Below, piece by piece: positions 49,714-58,144 of a stretch of 64,000 bases of DNA. The stretch is taken from the NCBI GenBank assembly GCA_016795285.1, contig JAEUIC010000020.1, positions 1-64,000 of the forward strand, read 5' to 3'. A model generated the notes under the pieces. It did no database searches and had not been told where the DNA came from. It was given only the letters and a program-made list of their open reading frames with translations. The DNA comes from Planctomycetota bacterium. Its GTDB lineage: Bacteria > Planctomycetota > B15-G4 > SIAN01. Positions within the stretch are counted from its first letter, which is position 1. Each line of letters opens with the position of its first letter. Both the position numbers and the translations under genes were made by a program.

Positions 49714-51990
49714 ATGAACTTCCTCTTCCCGCCCCCTCCGGAGCCGACGCACGACCCGGCCGGCCCGCGCTGCTTCGCGCGGGTCGCCGTGGCGCTGCCG
49801 GTCGACCGCGCACTCCACTACCGCGTGCCGCCGGCGCTGCAGGCCGACGTGGTGGTGGGCTCGCGGGTGCGCGTGCGCCTCTCGGGCCGCGCGGTCTCGG
49901 GGACGGTGATCGGCCTCGACGCGGTGCCGGAGGTGGCGCGCGTCCTCGACGTCGAGGGGGTCTACGCCGCCGAGGCGCGCGTCGACCCCGAGCTGATCGA
50001 GCTCTGCCGCTTCGTCGCCGACCGCTACGGCGCCTCGCTCGGCGAGACGCTCGAGAGCGCGCTGCCGCCGCCGGTGCGCCACGGCCGCGGGTTGCGCCAG
50101 ATCACCGTCGTCACGCTCGCGCCGGCGCTCGCCGATCGGGCGCGCTTGAAGCAGGAGGTCGACGCGCTGCTCGCCAAGCACGAGAAGCAGGCGCGCGTGC
50201 TGCGGCTGCTCGCCGAGGCGGGGGGGCCGGTGAAGGAGATCGACCTGTTGCGCCGCGCGCAGGTCGGGCCGTCGCCGCTCGAGAGCGTGGTGAAGCGCGG
50301 CCTCGCGACGCGCGCGCGCGTGGACGATCCGGGCGACCCGGCGTTCCTCGCGCCGCCGCCCGCGCGCGTCGCGCCGCCGCGTCCGACGCCCGAGCAGCAG
50401 GCGGCGGTGCGCGCGCTCGAACTCGCGCTCGAGTCGCGCCAGCACCGCGGCTTCCTGCTGTTCGGCATCACCGGCAGCGGCAAGACGGAGGTCTACCTGC
50501 GCGCGCTCGAGGAGGCGCTGAAGCGCGGCCGGCGCGGCATCGTGCTGGTGCCGGAGATCTCGCTCACGCCGCAGACGGTGGCGCGCTTCCGCGGCCGCTT
50601 CGACCGCGTCGCGGTGCTCCACTCGGCGCTCGCCGAGCGCGACCGGCTGCGCGAGTGGCGGCGCATCGCGGCGGGCGAGGTCGACGTCGTCATCGGCGCC
50701 CGCTCGGCGATCTTCGCGCCGCTGCCGTCGCTCGGCCTGATCATCATCGACGAGGAGCACGAGCCGAGCTTCAAGCAGCAGAACCCGCCGCGCTACCACG
50801 CGCGCGAGGTGGCGATGGAGCGGGCGCGCCGCGCCGGCGCGGTAGTGGTGCTCGGCTCCGCGACGCCGAGCCTCGAGTCGTGGGCGGCCGCGCGCGCCGA
50901 TCGGCTCACGCTGCTGCGCCTGCCGCAGCGCGTCGGCGGCGGCGTGCTGCCGACGCCGCTCGTCCTCGACCTCTCCCACCTGCCCTTCACCAAGCACCCG
51001 CGCCTGCTCACCGATCGGCTGCGCGCCGCGGTCGAGCAGGTGCTGCGCAAGAAGGAGCAGGCGATCCTCTTCCTGAACCGCCGCGGCTTCGCGCGCGTGG
51101 CGCTCTGCCCGGGCTGCAAGCAGTCGATCCAGTGCCCCGAGTGCGACGTCGCGCTGGTGCTCCACCAGCGGGCGCAACGGCTGATCTGCCACCTGTGCGG
51201 CCGCGAGCAGATGCCGTCGGTGAACTGCCCGGCGTGCGGCCACCCCGGCATGCGCTTCCTCGGCTTCGGCACCGAGCGGGTCGAGCAGGAGCTGCGCTCG
51301 ACCTTCCGCGACGCGCGCATCGCCCGCATGGACAGCGACACGACCGCGGCGCAGGGCTCGCACGAGCGGATCCTCGGCGCCTTCGCGAAGGGCGAGTACG
51401 ACCTGCTGGTCGGCACGCAGATGATCGCGAAGGGGCTCGACTTCCCGCGCGTGACGCTGGTCGGGATCGTCTCGGCCGACACGTCGTTGTCGGTGCCCGA
51501 CTGGCGCGCGAGCGAGCGCACCTTCCAGCTCGTCGCGCAGGTCGCCGGCCGGGCGGGCCGCTCGTCGCGCGGCGGCATGGTCGTGGTGCAGACGCTCCAT
51601 CCGCAGCACCCGGCGATCCTCTGCGCGGTGCGCCACGACTACGAGGCGTTCGTCGCCAGCGAGCTGCCGCTGCGCGAGGAGGCCGACTACCCGCCGTTCA
51701 GCGAGATCGTGCGCATCCTGGTGTCGCACGCCGACCTCGACCGCACGCGCCTTGCCGCCGAGCGCGCGAAGGAGCGCTTGGCGCCGATGGCGGGCGAGTA
51801 CGGCGTCGAGCTGCTCGGGCCGGCGCCCTGCCCGATCGAGCGGGTGCGCGGCCGCTGGCGCTGGCAGCTGCTGCTCAAGTGCAAGGCGGTGAAGGAGCTG
51901 ACGCGCGTGGTCGCGTGGGCGCGCGAGCGGGTCGCCCAGAGCGCGCCGGTCCGCATCACGCTCGACGTCGATCCCGCGTCGATGCTGTGA
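49714..51990 (+). CDS. priA: Primosomal protein N' (PriA helicase)
   Basis: The protein has 758 aa, normal for PriA. It restarts stalled replication forks by reloading the replicative helicase. It has the Walker A GITGSGKTEVYLRALEEA, the DEEH box LIIIDEEHEPSFKQQNPPRY, LGSATPSLESW, the eight-Cys zinc region (CPGCKQSIQCPECD ... CHLCGR ... CPACG), and VGTQMIAKGLDFPRVTLVGI with the later QVAGRAGRSSRGGMVVVQT. The N-terminal 3'-DNA-binding domain starts ARVAVALPVDRALHYRVP. All motifs are intact. Confidence 0.97.
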   Translation: MNFLFPPPPEPTHDPAGPRCFARVAVALPVDRALHYRVPPALQADVVVGSRVRVRLSGRAVSGTVIGLDAVPEVARVLDVEGVYAAEARVDPELIELCRFVADRYGASLGETLESALPPPVRHGRGLRQITVVTLAPALADRARLKQEVDALLAKHEKQARVLRLLAEAGGPVKEIDLLRRAQVGPSPLESVVKRGLATRARVDDPGDPAFLAPPPARVAPPRPTPEQQAAVRALELALESRQHRGFLLFGITGSGKTEVYLRALEEALKRGRRGIVLVPEISLTPQTVARFRGRFDRVAVLHSALAERDRLREWRRIAAGEVDVVIGARSAIFAPLPSLGLIIIDEEHEPSFKQQNPPRYHAREVAMERARRAGAVVVLGSATPSLESWAAARADRLTLLRLPQRVGGGVLPTPLVLDLSHLPFTKHPRLLTDRLRAAVEQVLRKKEQAILFLNRRGFARVALCPGCKQSIQCPECDVALVLHQRAQRLICHLCGREQMPSVNCPACGHPGMRFLGFGTERVEQELRSTFRDARIARMDSDTTAAQGSHERILGAFAKGEYDLLVGTQMIAKGLDFPRVTLVGIVSADTSLSVPDWRASERTFQLVAQVAGRAGRSSRGGMVVVQTLHPQHPAILCAVRHDYEAFVASELPLREEADYPPFSEIVRILVSHADLDRTRLAAERAKERLAPMAGEYGVELLGPAPCPIERVRGRWRWQLLLKCKAVKELTRVVAWARERVAQSAPVRITLDVDPASML

Positions 51991-52005
51991 GCCGCGCGGC
52001 GCGGC

Positions 52006-52377
52006 TCAGGCGATGAACTTCCACATCAGGAAGAGCAGCGCCGCGACGCCGACCACGCCCGCCACCGCGACCGCCAGGATCCCCTTGCCGACCGCGCCCG
52101 CGACCCCCTTGGCGAGCGCCTTCTGCAGGCGCGCCACGTCGCGATCGATCTGCGCGAGCGCCGTGGCGTCGACGCGGTCGCGCGGATTCAGCAGCCGGTG
52201 GAGCTCCGTCTGCATCGCGGCGAGCTTCGGCAGGTGGGCGCGCCCCTCCTCGAGCCGGCCGCTCGCGACGATGGCGTCGAGCGAGCCGACGAGTTGGCGG
52301 AACTTCTGGCGCGAGTCGCCGAGCGCCTCGCCGAGGAAGTTGGTGCCGGCAGGCTGATAGGTGGAGGGGGAGGCCAT
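52006..52377 (-). CDS. Small C-terminally anchored helical protein
   Basis: The protein has 123 aa from ATG 52377. The body is helical and charged (SRQKFRQLVGSLDAIVASGR, ATALAQIDRDVARLQKALAK) and ends in one membrane helix (ILAVAVAGVVGVAALLFLMW, then KFIA), the layout of a tail-anchored protein. No family is recognised. It converges with priA, with 15 bases between stops. Confidence 0.55.
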   Translation of the reverse strand: MASPSTYQPAGTNFLGEALGDSRQKFRQLVGSLDAIVASGRLEEGRAHLPKLAAMQTELHRLLNPRDRVDATALAQIDRDVARLQKALAKGVAGAVGKGILAVAVAGVVGVAALLFLMWKFIA

Positions 52378-52629
52378 GGGGCAGGGGTCCGAGGTCCGTG
52401 GGGGGGCGCGCGATTGAACCACGACCCGCTTCGACGGCCAAGAGGGCGGCGACTTCCCGGCGGCGGTGGCGCTTGAGCGGGCGAGGGCGGACGCCGGCCG
52501 GAAATTCGTGCCGACGGCGTGGCGCGGCGGGGGCGGCGAGGTAGTGAAGGCGTGCTCGTCACCGCTCGCCTCCCCGCGACCTCCCTCGCCCGCCGAGCCC
52601 GCCTTCCCGCCCACCCCCAGGAGAGCCCT

Positions 52630-52992
52630 TTGATCCGCCCGCTGCTCGCCCTCGCGTTCGCCGTCGTCACTGCGGGCACCCTGTCCGCGAACGCTCCGCG
52701 CACCGCCGGTCTCGCCGCCGCCCGCGGCCTCGTGATCGAGCAGAGCGCGCGGCAGGGCGAGCGGCTCGCGCTGCGACTGCGCGCCGATCGCGACCTTTCG
52801 GCGGTGCGCGGGATCGCCGTGCTGACCACCCTCGACGCGAGCGGGCAGCGCCGCGAGGTGGCGCGCGCGTCGCTCGAGACGGCGCCGCTCGACCGCTCGC
52901 CGCGCCGCCGAGCGCGCCGTGCGACGGTCGCCTTCACGCTCCCGGCCGACGCGCCGGCGCAGCTCGAGGTCGACCTCCTCCCCGGTCGCTGA
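52630..52992 (+). CDS. Small secreted protein of unknown function
   Basis: The protein has 120 aa from TTG 52630, preferred because AGGAGAG (52619-52625) is close upstream; a longer form from 52519 is possible but has no ribosome site and lacks a signal. The Sec signal is IRPLLALAFAVVTAGTLSA-NA. The mature part, VIEQSARQGERLALRLRADR, is beta-rich and ends in LEVDLLPGR. It is not assigned. The following 53-234 bases to the porin gene show nothing recognisable. Confidence 0.45.
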   Translation: MIRPLLALAFAVVTAGTLSANAPRTAGLAAARGLVIEQSARQGERLALRLRADRDLSAVRGIAVLTTLDASGQRREVARASLETAPLDRSPRRRARRATVAFTLPADAPAQLEVDLLPGR

Positions 52993-53234
52993 GCCGCTCG
53001 GCAGCGACGCCGCGTCGCCTCCTCCGGCCGCCGCGCGCGGAACCTCCTTCCGCTCGTCGGCGGGGGGCGCGGCCACGGTGCGGAAATCAGTGCGGAGCGC
53101 CCCCGCGCGCTCCCGGGAGGCGCGCCGCCCGAGGGTAGTTCCGATCACGTCCCCGCCATCCCGCGGACGAACCGGTCGCGTAGCGCCGCTGCCAGGACGC
53201 GGCGTTCACCTTGAACACGCACCGGGGGATTCAC

Positions 53235-54518
53235 GTGGATCGATCGACCGCTTCATCGCGGCGCGCTGTCGCGCGCGCCGCCGCGCACCGCGTCGCATGC
53301 GGGGCGCCCCGTCGGTACCGAGGGTCGCTCGGCGCCTTCGCTTGGCTCGCCTGCGGCGGCGTCGCGGCGGGGCAGGGCTGGCTCGAGCAGGAGCGGCTCA
53401 CCGGCGAGTGGGGCGGCGCGCGGACGTCGCTGGCGGAGGCGGGCATCGCCATCGAGGGCGGCTGGACGGCGGAGCTGGCGCGCGTGCTGGACGGCGGCGT
53501 GCGCGAGCGGACCACCTTCCACAACCTGCTCGACGTCAACGTCACCTTCGACCTCGAGGCGCTCGCCGGACTGCCGCAGGTGACGCTCTTCCTCGATGCC
53601 TACTCGGTGAACGGTCGGCAACTCTCGAACGACGTCGGCGACCTGCAGGCGGTGTCGAACCTCGACTCGGCGCCGGTCCACCAGATCGCCGAGGTCTGGT
53701 ACGAGCAGCTCTTCGACGACGGCGAGTGGCGCGTGAAGCTCGGCAAGATCGACGCGAACAGCGAGTTCAGCGTGGTCGAGAACTCGGGCGAGCTGCTGCA
53801 CAGCTCGCTCGCGGTCTCGCCGACCACCGGCGCGCCGATCTACCCCGATCCCGCGACCGCGATCTGCGCCTTTTGGTCGGTGAGCGAGAGCTGGTGCCTC
53901 TCGGCCGGCTGCTTCGATGGCGCCGGCCAAGAAGGGGTGCGCACCGGCGGGCGCGGCCCGAAGACCTTCTTCAGCGCCCCCGATGACCTCTACTGGATCG
54001 CCGAGTGCTGCGCGCGCTGGTGCTGCAACGACGGCCGGCTGCCCGGTCGCGCCGCATTCGGCCTGTCGCACCACAGCGGCACCTTCGACCGCTTCGATGG
54101 CGGGACCGACGACGGCACCGAGACCTTCTACGCCACCTTCGACCAGCTCTTCTGGCGCGAGCACGGCGACGATCCCGAGGAGCTGCAGGGGATCGGCGCG
54201 GCGCTGCTGCTCGGGCTCGCCGACGAGAAGGTGAGCGAGGTGGCGCGCCACGCGGCGCTCGGCGTGCAGTGGGCCGGGCTCGTCGACGGGCGCGACGACG
54301 ACGTGCTCGCGTTCGCGCTGTCGTGGGCCGACCTGTCGAGCGAGGCGGGCGCCGGCTTCGGCGAGGGCGAGGAGATCGCGCTCGAGCTGGCGTGGAAGGT
54401 GCAGGTCACGCCGTGGCTCGTCGTGCGGCCCGACCTGCAGCGCGTCTTCCAGCCCGGCGGCGATGCGTCGCTCGACGATGCGTGGGTGGGGATGGTGCGG
54501 GTCGACGTGACGCTCTGA
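53235..54518 (+). CDS. OprB-family carbohydrate-selective porin
   Basis: The protein has 427 aa from GTG 53235, with GGGGGA six bases upstream; TTG 53211 is the alternative. After a signal (GAFAWLACGGVAAGQG) comes LTGEWGGARTSLAEAGIAIE, the OprB signature (LTGDWGGxRTxLxExGI). Repeated beta strands follow (VTLFLDAYSVNG, WYEQLFDDGEWRVKLGKIDA, GAAFGLSHHSGTF-like) to the final LDDAWVGMVRVDVTL, a typical outer-membrane C-terminus. It should form an outer-membrane channel for sugars. Confidence 0.85.
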   Translation: MDRSTASSRRAVARAAAHRVACGAPRRYRGSLGAFAWLACGGVAAGQGWLEQERLTGEWGGARTSLAEAGIAIEGGWTAELARVLDGGVRERTTFHNLLDVNVTFDLEALAGLPQVTLFLDAYSVNGRQLSNDVGDLQAVSNLDSAPVHQIAEVWYEQLFDDGEWRVKLGKIDANSEFSVVENSGELLHSSLAVSPTTGAPIYPDPATAICAFWSVSESWCLSAGCFDGAGQEGVRTGGRGPKTFFSAPDDLYWIAECCARWCCNDGRLPGRAAFGLSHHSGTFDRFDGGTDDGTETFYATFDQLFWREHGDDPEELQGIGAALLLGLADEKVSEVARHAALGVQWAGLVDGRDDDVLAFALSWADLSSEAGAGFGEGEEIALELAWKVQVTPWLVVRPDLQRVFQPGGDASLDDAWVGMVRVDVTL

Positions 54519-54691
54519 GTACCCGATCGTCGTGACTTCTCCCCATGCGGAAGCTGGGGTAGCTGCGTGAGTAACTCTCGGCATGCTTAGTCGAGCCCAG
54601 TGCCAGTCGAGCATTGCATGTCGACCAGCAACTGCTTTACTCCCCCGCAGAGGACGCGGGGTGGTCGGGGGTCGTCGGTGGTCGACAGCTG

Positions 54692-55135
54692 ATGCTCACA
54701 CGATTCATGCGATTCATCGGCTTCACGCTCAGCCTGCTGGCGGCGACGATTTCGTCGCTCGCGAGCGGGGCCACGATCATTCGCTGCGAAGAGCCGGACG
54801 GCTGCGTCGAGATCGAGCTGGTCTCAAACGCCACCCCGAAGGCCGCAGTGTGCGGCGATCACGAACATGAGACTCCCTCCACTAGCGGCGCCGAATCGGT
54901 AACCCATGGGTCGTGTCCCTGCGTGGACACGGTGATTGCCTCGCTCGCGGATGCGGTGCTGCGCGGAGGGAACGATCGCGCACTGCTGACGGATCACGCA
55001 GCGATCCTCGGGCTTCACTCGGCGCCCTTGCTGGTGGTCGCCGAGCGTCGACCAGACCATCGTCCGCTTACCGCCGCACGTCCTGTCGATCACCGCCAGC
55101 GATATTCGCAACGGTCCGTCGTCCTGCGGATTTGA
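54692..55135 (+). CDS. Small exported His/Cys-rich protein at the head of the metal-efflux cassette
   Basis: The protein has 147 aa from ATG 54692, which gives the Sec signal MRFIGFTLSLLAATISSLAS. The mature part has a metal-ligand stretch (CGDHEHETPS and GSCPCVDTV) and another ILGLHSAPLLVVAERRPDHR. Upstream starts such as 54614 lack a signal. It precedes the efflux operon in the same orientation and may bind the metal in the periplasm or sense it. The family is not recognised; it is loosely like the small DUF2946-type proteins near metal transporters. Confidence 0.55.
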   Translation: MLTRFMRFIGFTLSLLAATISSLASGATIIRCEEPDGCVEIELVSNATPKAAVCGDHEHETPSTSGAESVTHGSCPCVDTVIASLADAVLRGGNDRALLTDHAAILGLHSAPLLVVAERRPDHRPLTAARPVDHRQRYSQRSVVLRI

Positions 55136-55275
55136 GACGCGCTTCGTCCTAGCGCACCGCACTCCCGCGCACCTTCGTCGCGCGGGCCGTGTCTCAATCC
55201 AATCGTCGTAGGCGCCTTCGCCGCCCGGCAGCAACTGCCGTTGTGGCGCGCGCCTCCGCAGCGAGTACCCCGCGG

Positions 55276-56739
55276 ATGAATGCACTTCGTGCGCCGGCCA
55301 CGGCCGGCATTGAGTCAGCTTTCGCAACTCCGTTCCTCGCCCTTTTCAGCGCCTGCGCGTTGCTTGGGTGCGTCGCGCCGACACCCATCGACGTTGCGCC
55401 CGAGCAGGCGATCGCCGAACGGTCGGGGTTGACCTCGGCCGTGGAGTTCCAAGCCGTCGGTCCCGACGGCGGTCCGATCGACGAGCCGGATCGAGTCGGC
55501 GATGCGCTGTCGTTCGCCGACGCCATTCGTCGAGCAGTCGCCACCGATCCCAGCTTGCAGTCGGCGTTGGCGCGCGTCCGGATCGCGATCGCCGACGCGG
55601 ATCAGGCACGCCTCCTGCCGAATCCCGTGCTCGACATCGTGGTCCGGTTCGGCGGCGGTGCCCCGCAGGTCGAGGCTTCGATCGCGCAGCAGCTGATCGA
55701 GGCAATCCAGCGGCCGACGCGCGCGAGCGCCGCCGATCACCGCTTGCGCGAGGCCGCGGCAGCGACGGTGACGACTGCGCTCGATGTGATCAGCGCGGTC
55801 CAGGAAAGCTACATCGACGCCCAGGCGTCGGCCGCGCTCCGGCCACTCCTCGAACAGCGACTGAACCTCGTCGAGCGGCTCGTGTCGATCGCGAAGGCGA
55901 GGCTCGATGTCGGAGAAGGCACTCGGGGCGATGTCGTCACGCTCGACGCGCAACGTGCCGAGCTCCTGGTCCTCATCGATCGGGCGCAGCTCGAGGAGCG
56001 GACCCATCGCCTGGAGCTGGCGCGACTCGTAGGCGAGCCGTCGTCCGCAGCAGGTTGGTTGCTCGATGCATGGACGGCGCCTGCGCTCATCGATCGCCCA
56101 GAGTCGGCGTGGGTCGAGGCGGGGCTGCGCGCTCGACCCGAGATCCAGGCGATCACCTGGAGACTCGCGGCGCTCGGTGACGACGAGGCGCTGCTCCGCC
56201 TGCTGCCCTGGCAGGGGGCGAGCGCGGGAATCGACGCGCAGCGGGACGGCGACTGGTCGGTCGGACCGTCGATTTCGGCACCCGTGCCGATCTTCGACTC
56301 CGGTCAGGCTCGGCGTGCGCGGTTGACCGCGGAGCAGCTCGAGTCGCGACACGAGCTCACGCTCGCCCGGCGGATCGTGGTCGAGGAGGTGCGGGTCGCG
56401 TACCAGACCGTGACCGCGAGCAGGTTCAATCTCGCGCGCGTTCGCGACGAACTGGTCCCATTGCAGCGCCAGCGCCGGCAACTCGCCGAAGACTCCTTCC
56501 GAGCGGGGCAAACGGACTCGACGCCGCTGTTCCTCGCCGAACAGGACCTGCGGATCGCCCAAACGCAAGCGATCGAGGCGGAAGCCCGCGCGGCGCTCGC
56601 GCTCGTCCGTCTCCAGCGCGCGGTCGGCGGTAAGGGCGTCGCCGAGTCGCTCGCGGTCGAGAGTCACCCGCCGCCCGGCACTGACCGCCTCGACGCACCC
56701 TCGAATCCTGTCGCCCCGTCTCCCTCCCGGATGCCATGA
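55276..56739 (+). CDS. Outer-membrane efflux protein (CzcC/TolC-like lipoprotein)
   Basis: The protein has 487 aa from ATG 55276, chosen because it gives a lipoprotein signal (ALFSACALLGC); GTG 55189 would add 29 residues. Two OEP repeats are visible: DALSFADAIRRAVATDPSLQ, LLPNPVLDIVVRFGGGAPQV, then AVQESYIDAQASAALRPLLE, and SVGPSISAPVPIFDSGQARR with TVTASRFNLARVRDELVPLQ. It forms the trimeric outer-membrane duct of an RND tripartite pump. The stop overlaps the adaptor gene (ATGA). Confidence 0.9.
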   Translation: MNALRAPATAGIESAFATPFLALFSACALLGCVAPTPIDVAPEQAIAERSGLTSAVEFQAVGPDGGPIDEPDRVGDALSFADAIRRAVATDPSLQSALARVRIAIADADQARLLPNPVLDIVVRFGGGAPQVEASIAQQLIEAIQRPTRASAADHRLREAAAATVTTALDVISAVQESYIDAQASAALRPLLEQRLNLVERLVSIAKARLDVGEGTRGDVVTLDAQRAELLVLIDRAQLEERTHRLELARLVGEPSSAAGWLLDAWTAPALIDRPESAWVEAGLRARPEIQAITWRLAALGDDEALLRLLPWQGASAGIDAQRDGDWSVGPSISAPVPIFDSGQARRARLTAEQLESRHELTLARRIVVEEVRVAYQTVTASRFNLARVRDELVPLQRQRRQLAEDSFRAGQTDSTPLFLAEQDLRIAQTQAIEAEARAALALVRLQRAVGGKGVAESLAVESHPPPGTDRLDAPSNPVAPSPSRMP

Positions 56740-58124
56740 GCAACCTCGCCATGAACGATCACCCGAACGAACGACTCGCTGACCGTCCCGCGCGACTGCG
56801 CCGACTCCGGTGCATCGACAGGTTCCCCTTCGCAACGTCGTCGTTGCTCGCCGCCATCGTCGCATTCGGCGGCTGCACCAAGCGCAGCACTTCGACGCCC
56901 GCGGCGGGTGCTGGCGAGGAGGGAGATGCGCACGACGATCACGCTGGACACGACCATGGCTCAAGTCCCGAGTCCGAGGCCGAGCATCTCGACGAAGTCA
57001 CCCTGGCTCCCGGGATCGCGGAGCGATACGGCGTCGCGACCGAGGCGGCGCAGCTGTGGGTGCTGCGGCCGACGATCGCGGTGCCGGCACGAGTCGGGTT
57101 CAACACGGAGGCGATGGCGCACGTCGGGTCGCCGTTGCGGGGGCGCGTCGCCGAGGTGAAGGTCCGCGTCGGCGACGTGGTGAAGTCGGGCCAGGAACTG
57201 CTCATCGTCGAGAGCCCGGAGCTCGGTGAGGCCCAGGCCGAGTTCCTCCAACGGCGCGTGGCCGTGCAGACGGCTGGTCCAGCAGTCGAGCTTTCCAAAG
57301 TCTCGTGGGAGCGCGCCAAGGGACTCCTGGAGCAGTCGCAGGGGATCTCGCTCACGGAAGTTCAGCGTCGAGAGGCGGAGTACAAGGCGACGGTTGCCGC
57401 CCAACGCGCCGCTGAGTCCGCAACCACCGCCGCCGCGAACCGGCTGCACCTGCTCGGAATGTCGCATGCGGCCATCGAGGAGCTCGCGGCGACCAATGAA
57501 GTCGTTCCGCGCTACGCGATCCGAGCGGCGATCGACGGGTCGGTGGTCCAGCGCGAGGTGACGCTCGGGGAACTGGTCAGTCCCGACCGCGAGTACCTGA
57601 TGGTGCTCGCGGATACGACGAAGCTGTGGGTGCTCGCCGATGTCCCCGAGTCGAAGCTGATGGACGTCCACGTCGGCGCCACGGCGTGGGTCGACATCGG
57701 GTCGCAGGGTCAGGTTGGCGCACGTCGGTTCGAGGGGACGGTCGTGTTCCTGTCGCTGGTGGTCGACCCGACGACGCGCACGGCACCCGTGCGGATCGAG
57801 GTGCCGGTGACCGAGATCGGACTGCGTCCGGGAATGTTCGCGCAAGCCGAGATCGTCGCGGCGAATCCGGCGTCGCCCGATCCACCGGCGGTCGTCGCGG
57901 TGCGAGAGGACGCGATCCAGACCGTCGAAGGTGCGCCAGCGCTGTTCGTGCCGGTCCCGGACGAGCCGGGAAGCTTCCGGAAGCGCGCCGTGACGATCGG
58001 CGCTCCCATCGGCGGGCTGGTCCCGGTCCTCGCCGGACTGGTCGAAGGTGAGCCGTACGTCAGCGTCGGGACGTTCATCCTCAAAGCCGAGCTTGGCAAG
58101 AGCTCGGCTGCGCACGAGCACTGA
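56736..58124 (+). CDS. RND efflux adaptor, CzcB/CusB-type membrane-fusion lipoprotein
   Basis: The protein has 462 aa. The lipoprotein signal is SSLLAAIVAFGGC. A His-rich metal-binding stretch follows (DAHDDHAGHDHGSSPESEAE). The barrel-sandwich (lipoyl) part is SPLRGRVAEVKVRVGDVVKS and GSVVQREVTLGELVSPDRE, with a long coiled hairpin between. Typical beta-barrel strands end in LRPGMFAQAEIV. The first residues MSNLAMND are coupled to czcC by ATGA. The N-terminal His cluster is expected for divalent-metal pumps. Confidence 0.9.
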   Translation: MSNLAMNDHPNERLADRPARLRRLRCIDRFPFATSSLLAAIVAFGGCTKRSTSTPAAGAGEEGDAHDDHAGHDHGSSPESEAEHLDEVTLAPGIAERYGVATEAAQLWVLRPTIAVPARVGFNTEAMAHVGSPLRGRVAEVKVRVGDVVKSGQELLIVESPELGEAQAEFLQRRVAVQTAGPAVELSKVSWERAKGLLEQSQGISLTEVQRREAEYKATVAAQRAAESATTAAANRLHLLGMSHAAIEELAATNEVVPRYAIRAAIDGSVVQREVTLGELVSPDREYLMVLADTTKLWVLADVPESKLMDVHVGATAWVDIGSQGQVGARRFEGTVVFLSLVVDPTTRTAPVRIEVPVTEIGLRPGMFAQAEIVAANPASPDPPAVVAVREDAIQTVEGAPALFVPVPDEPGSFRKRAVTIGAPIGGLVPVLAGLVEGEPYVSVGTFILKAELGKSSAAHEH

Positions 58125-58144
58125 GAACCAAGGAGTCCAACCCC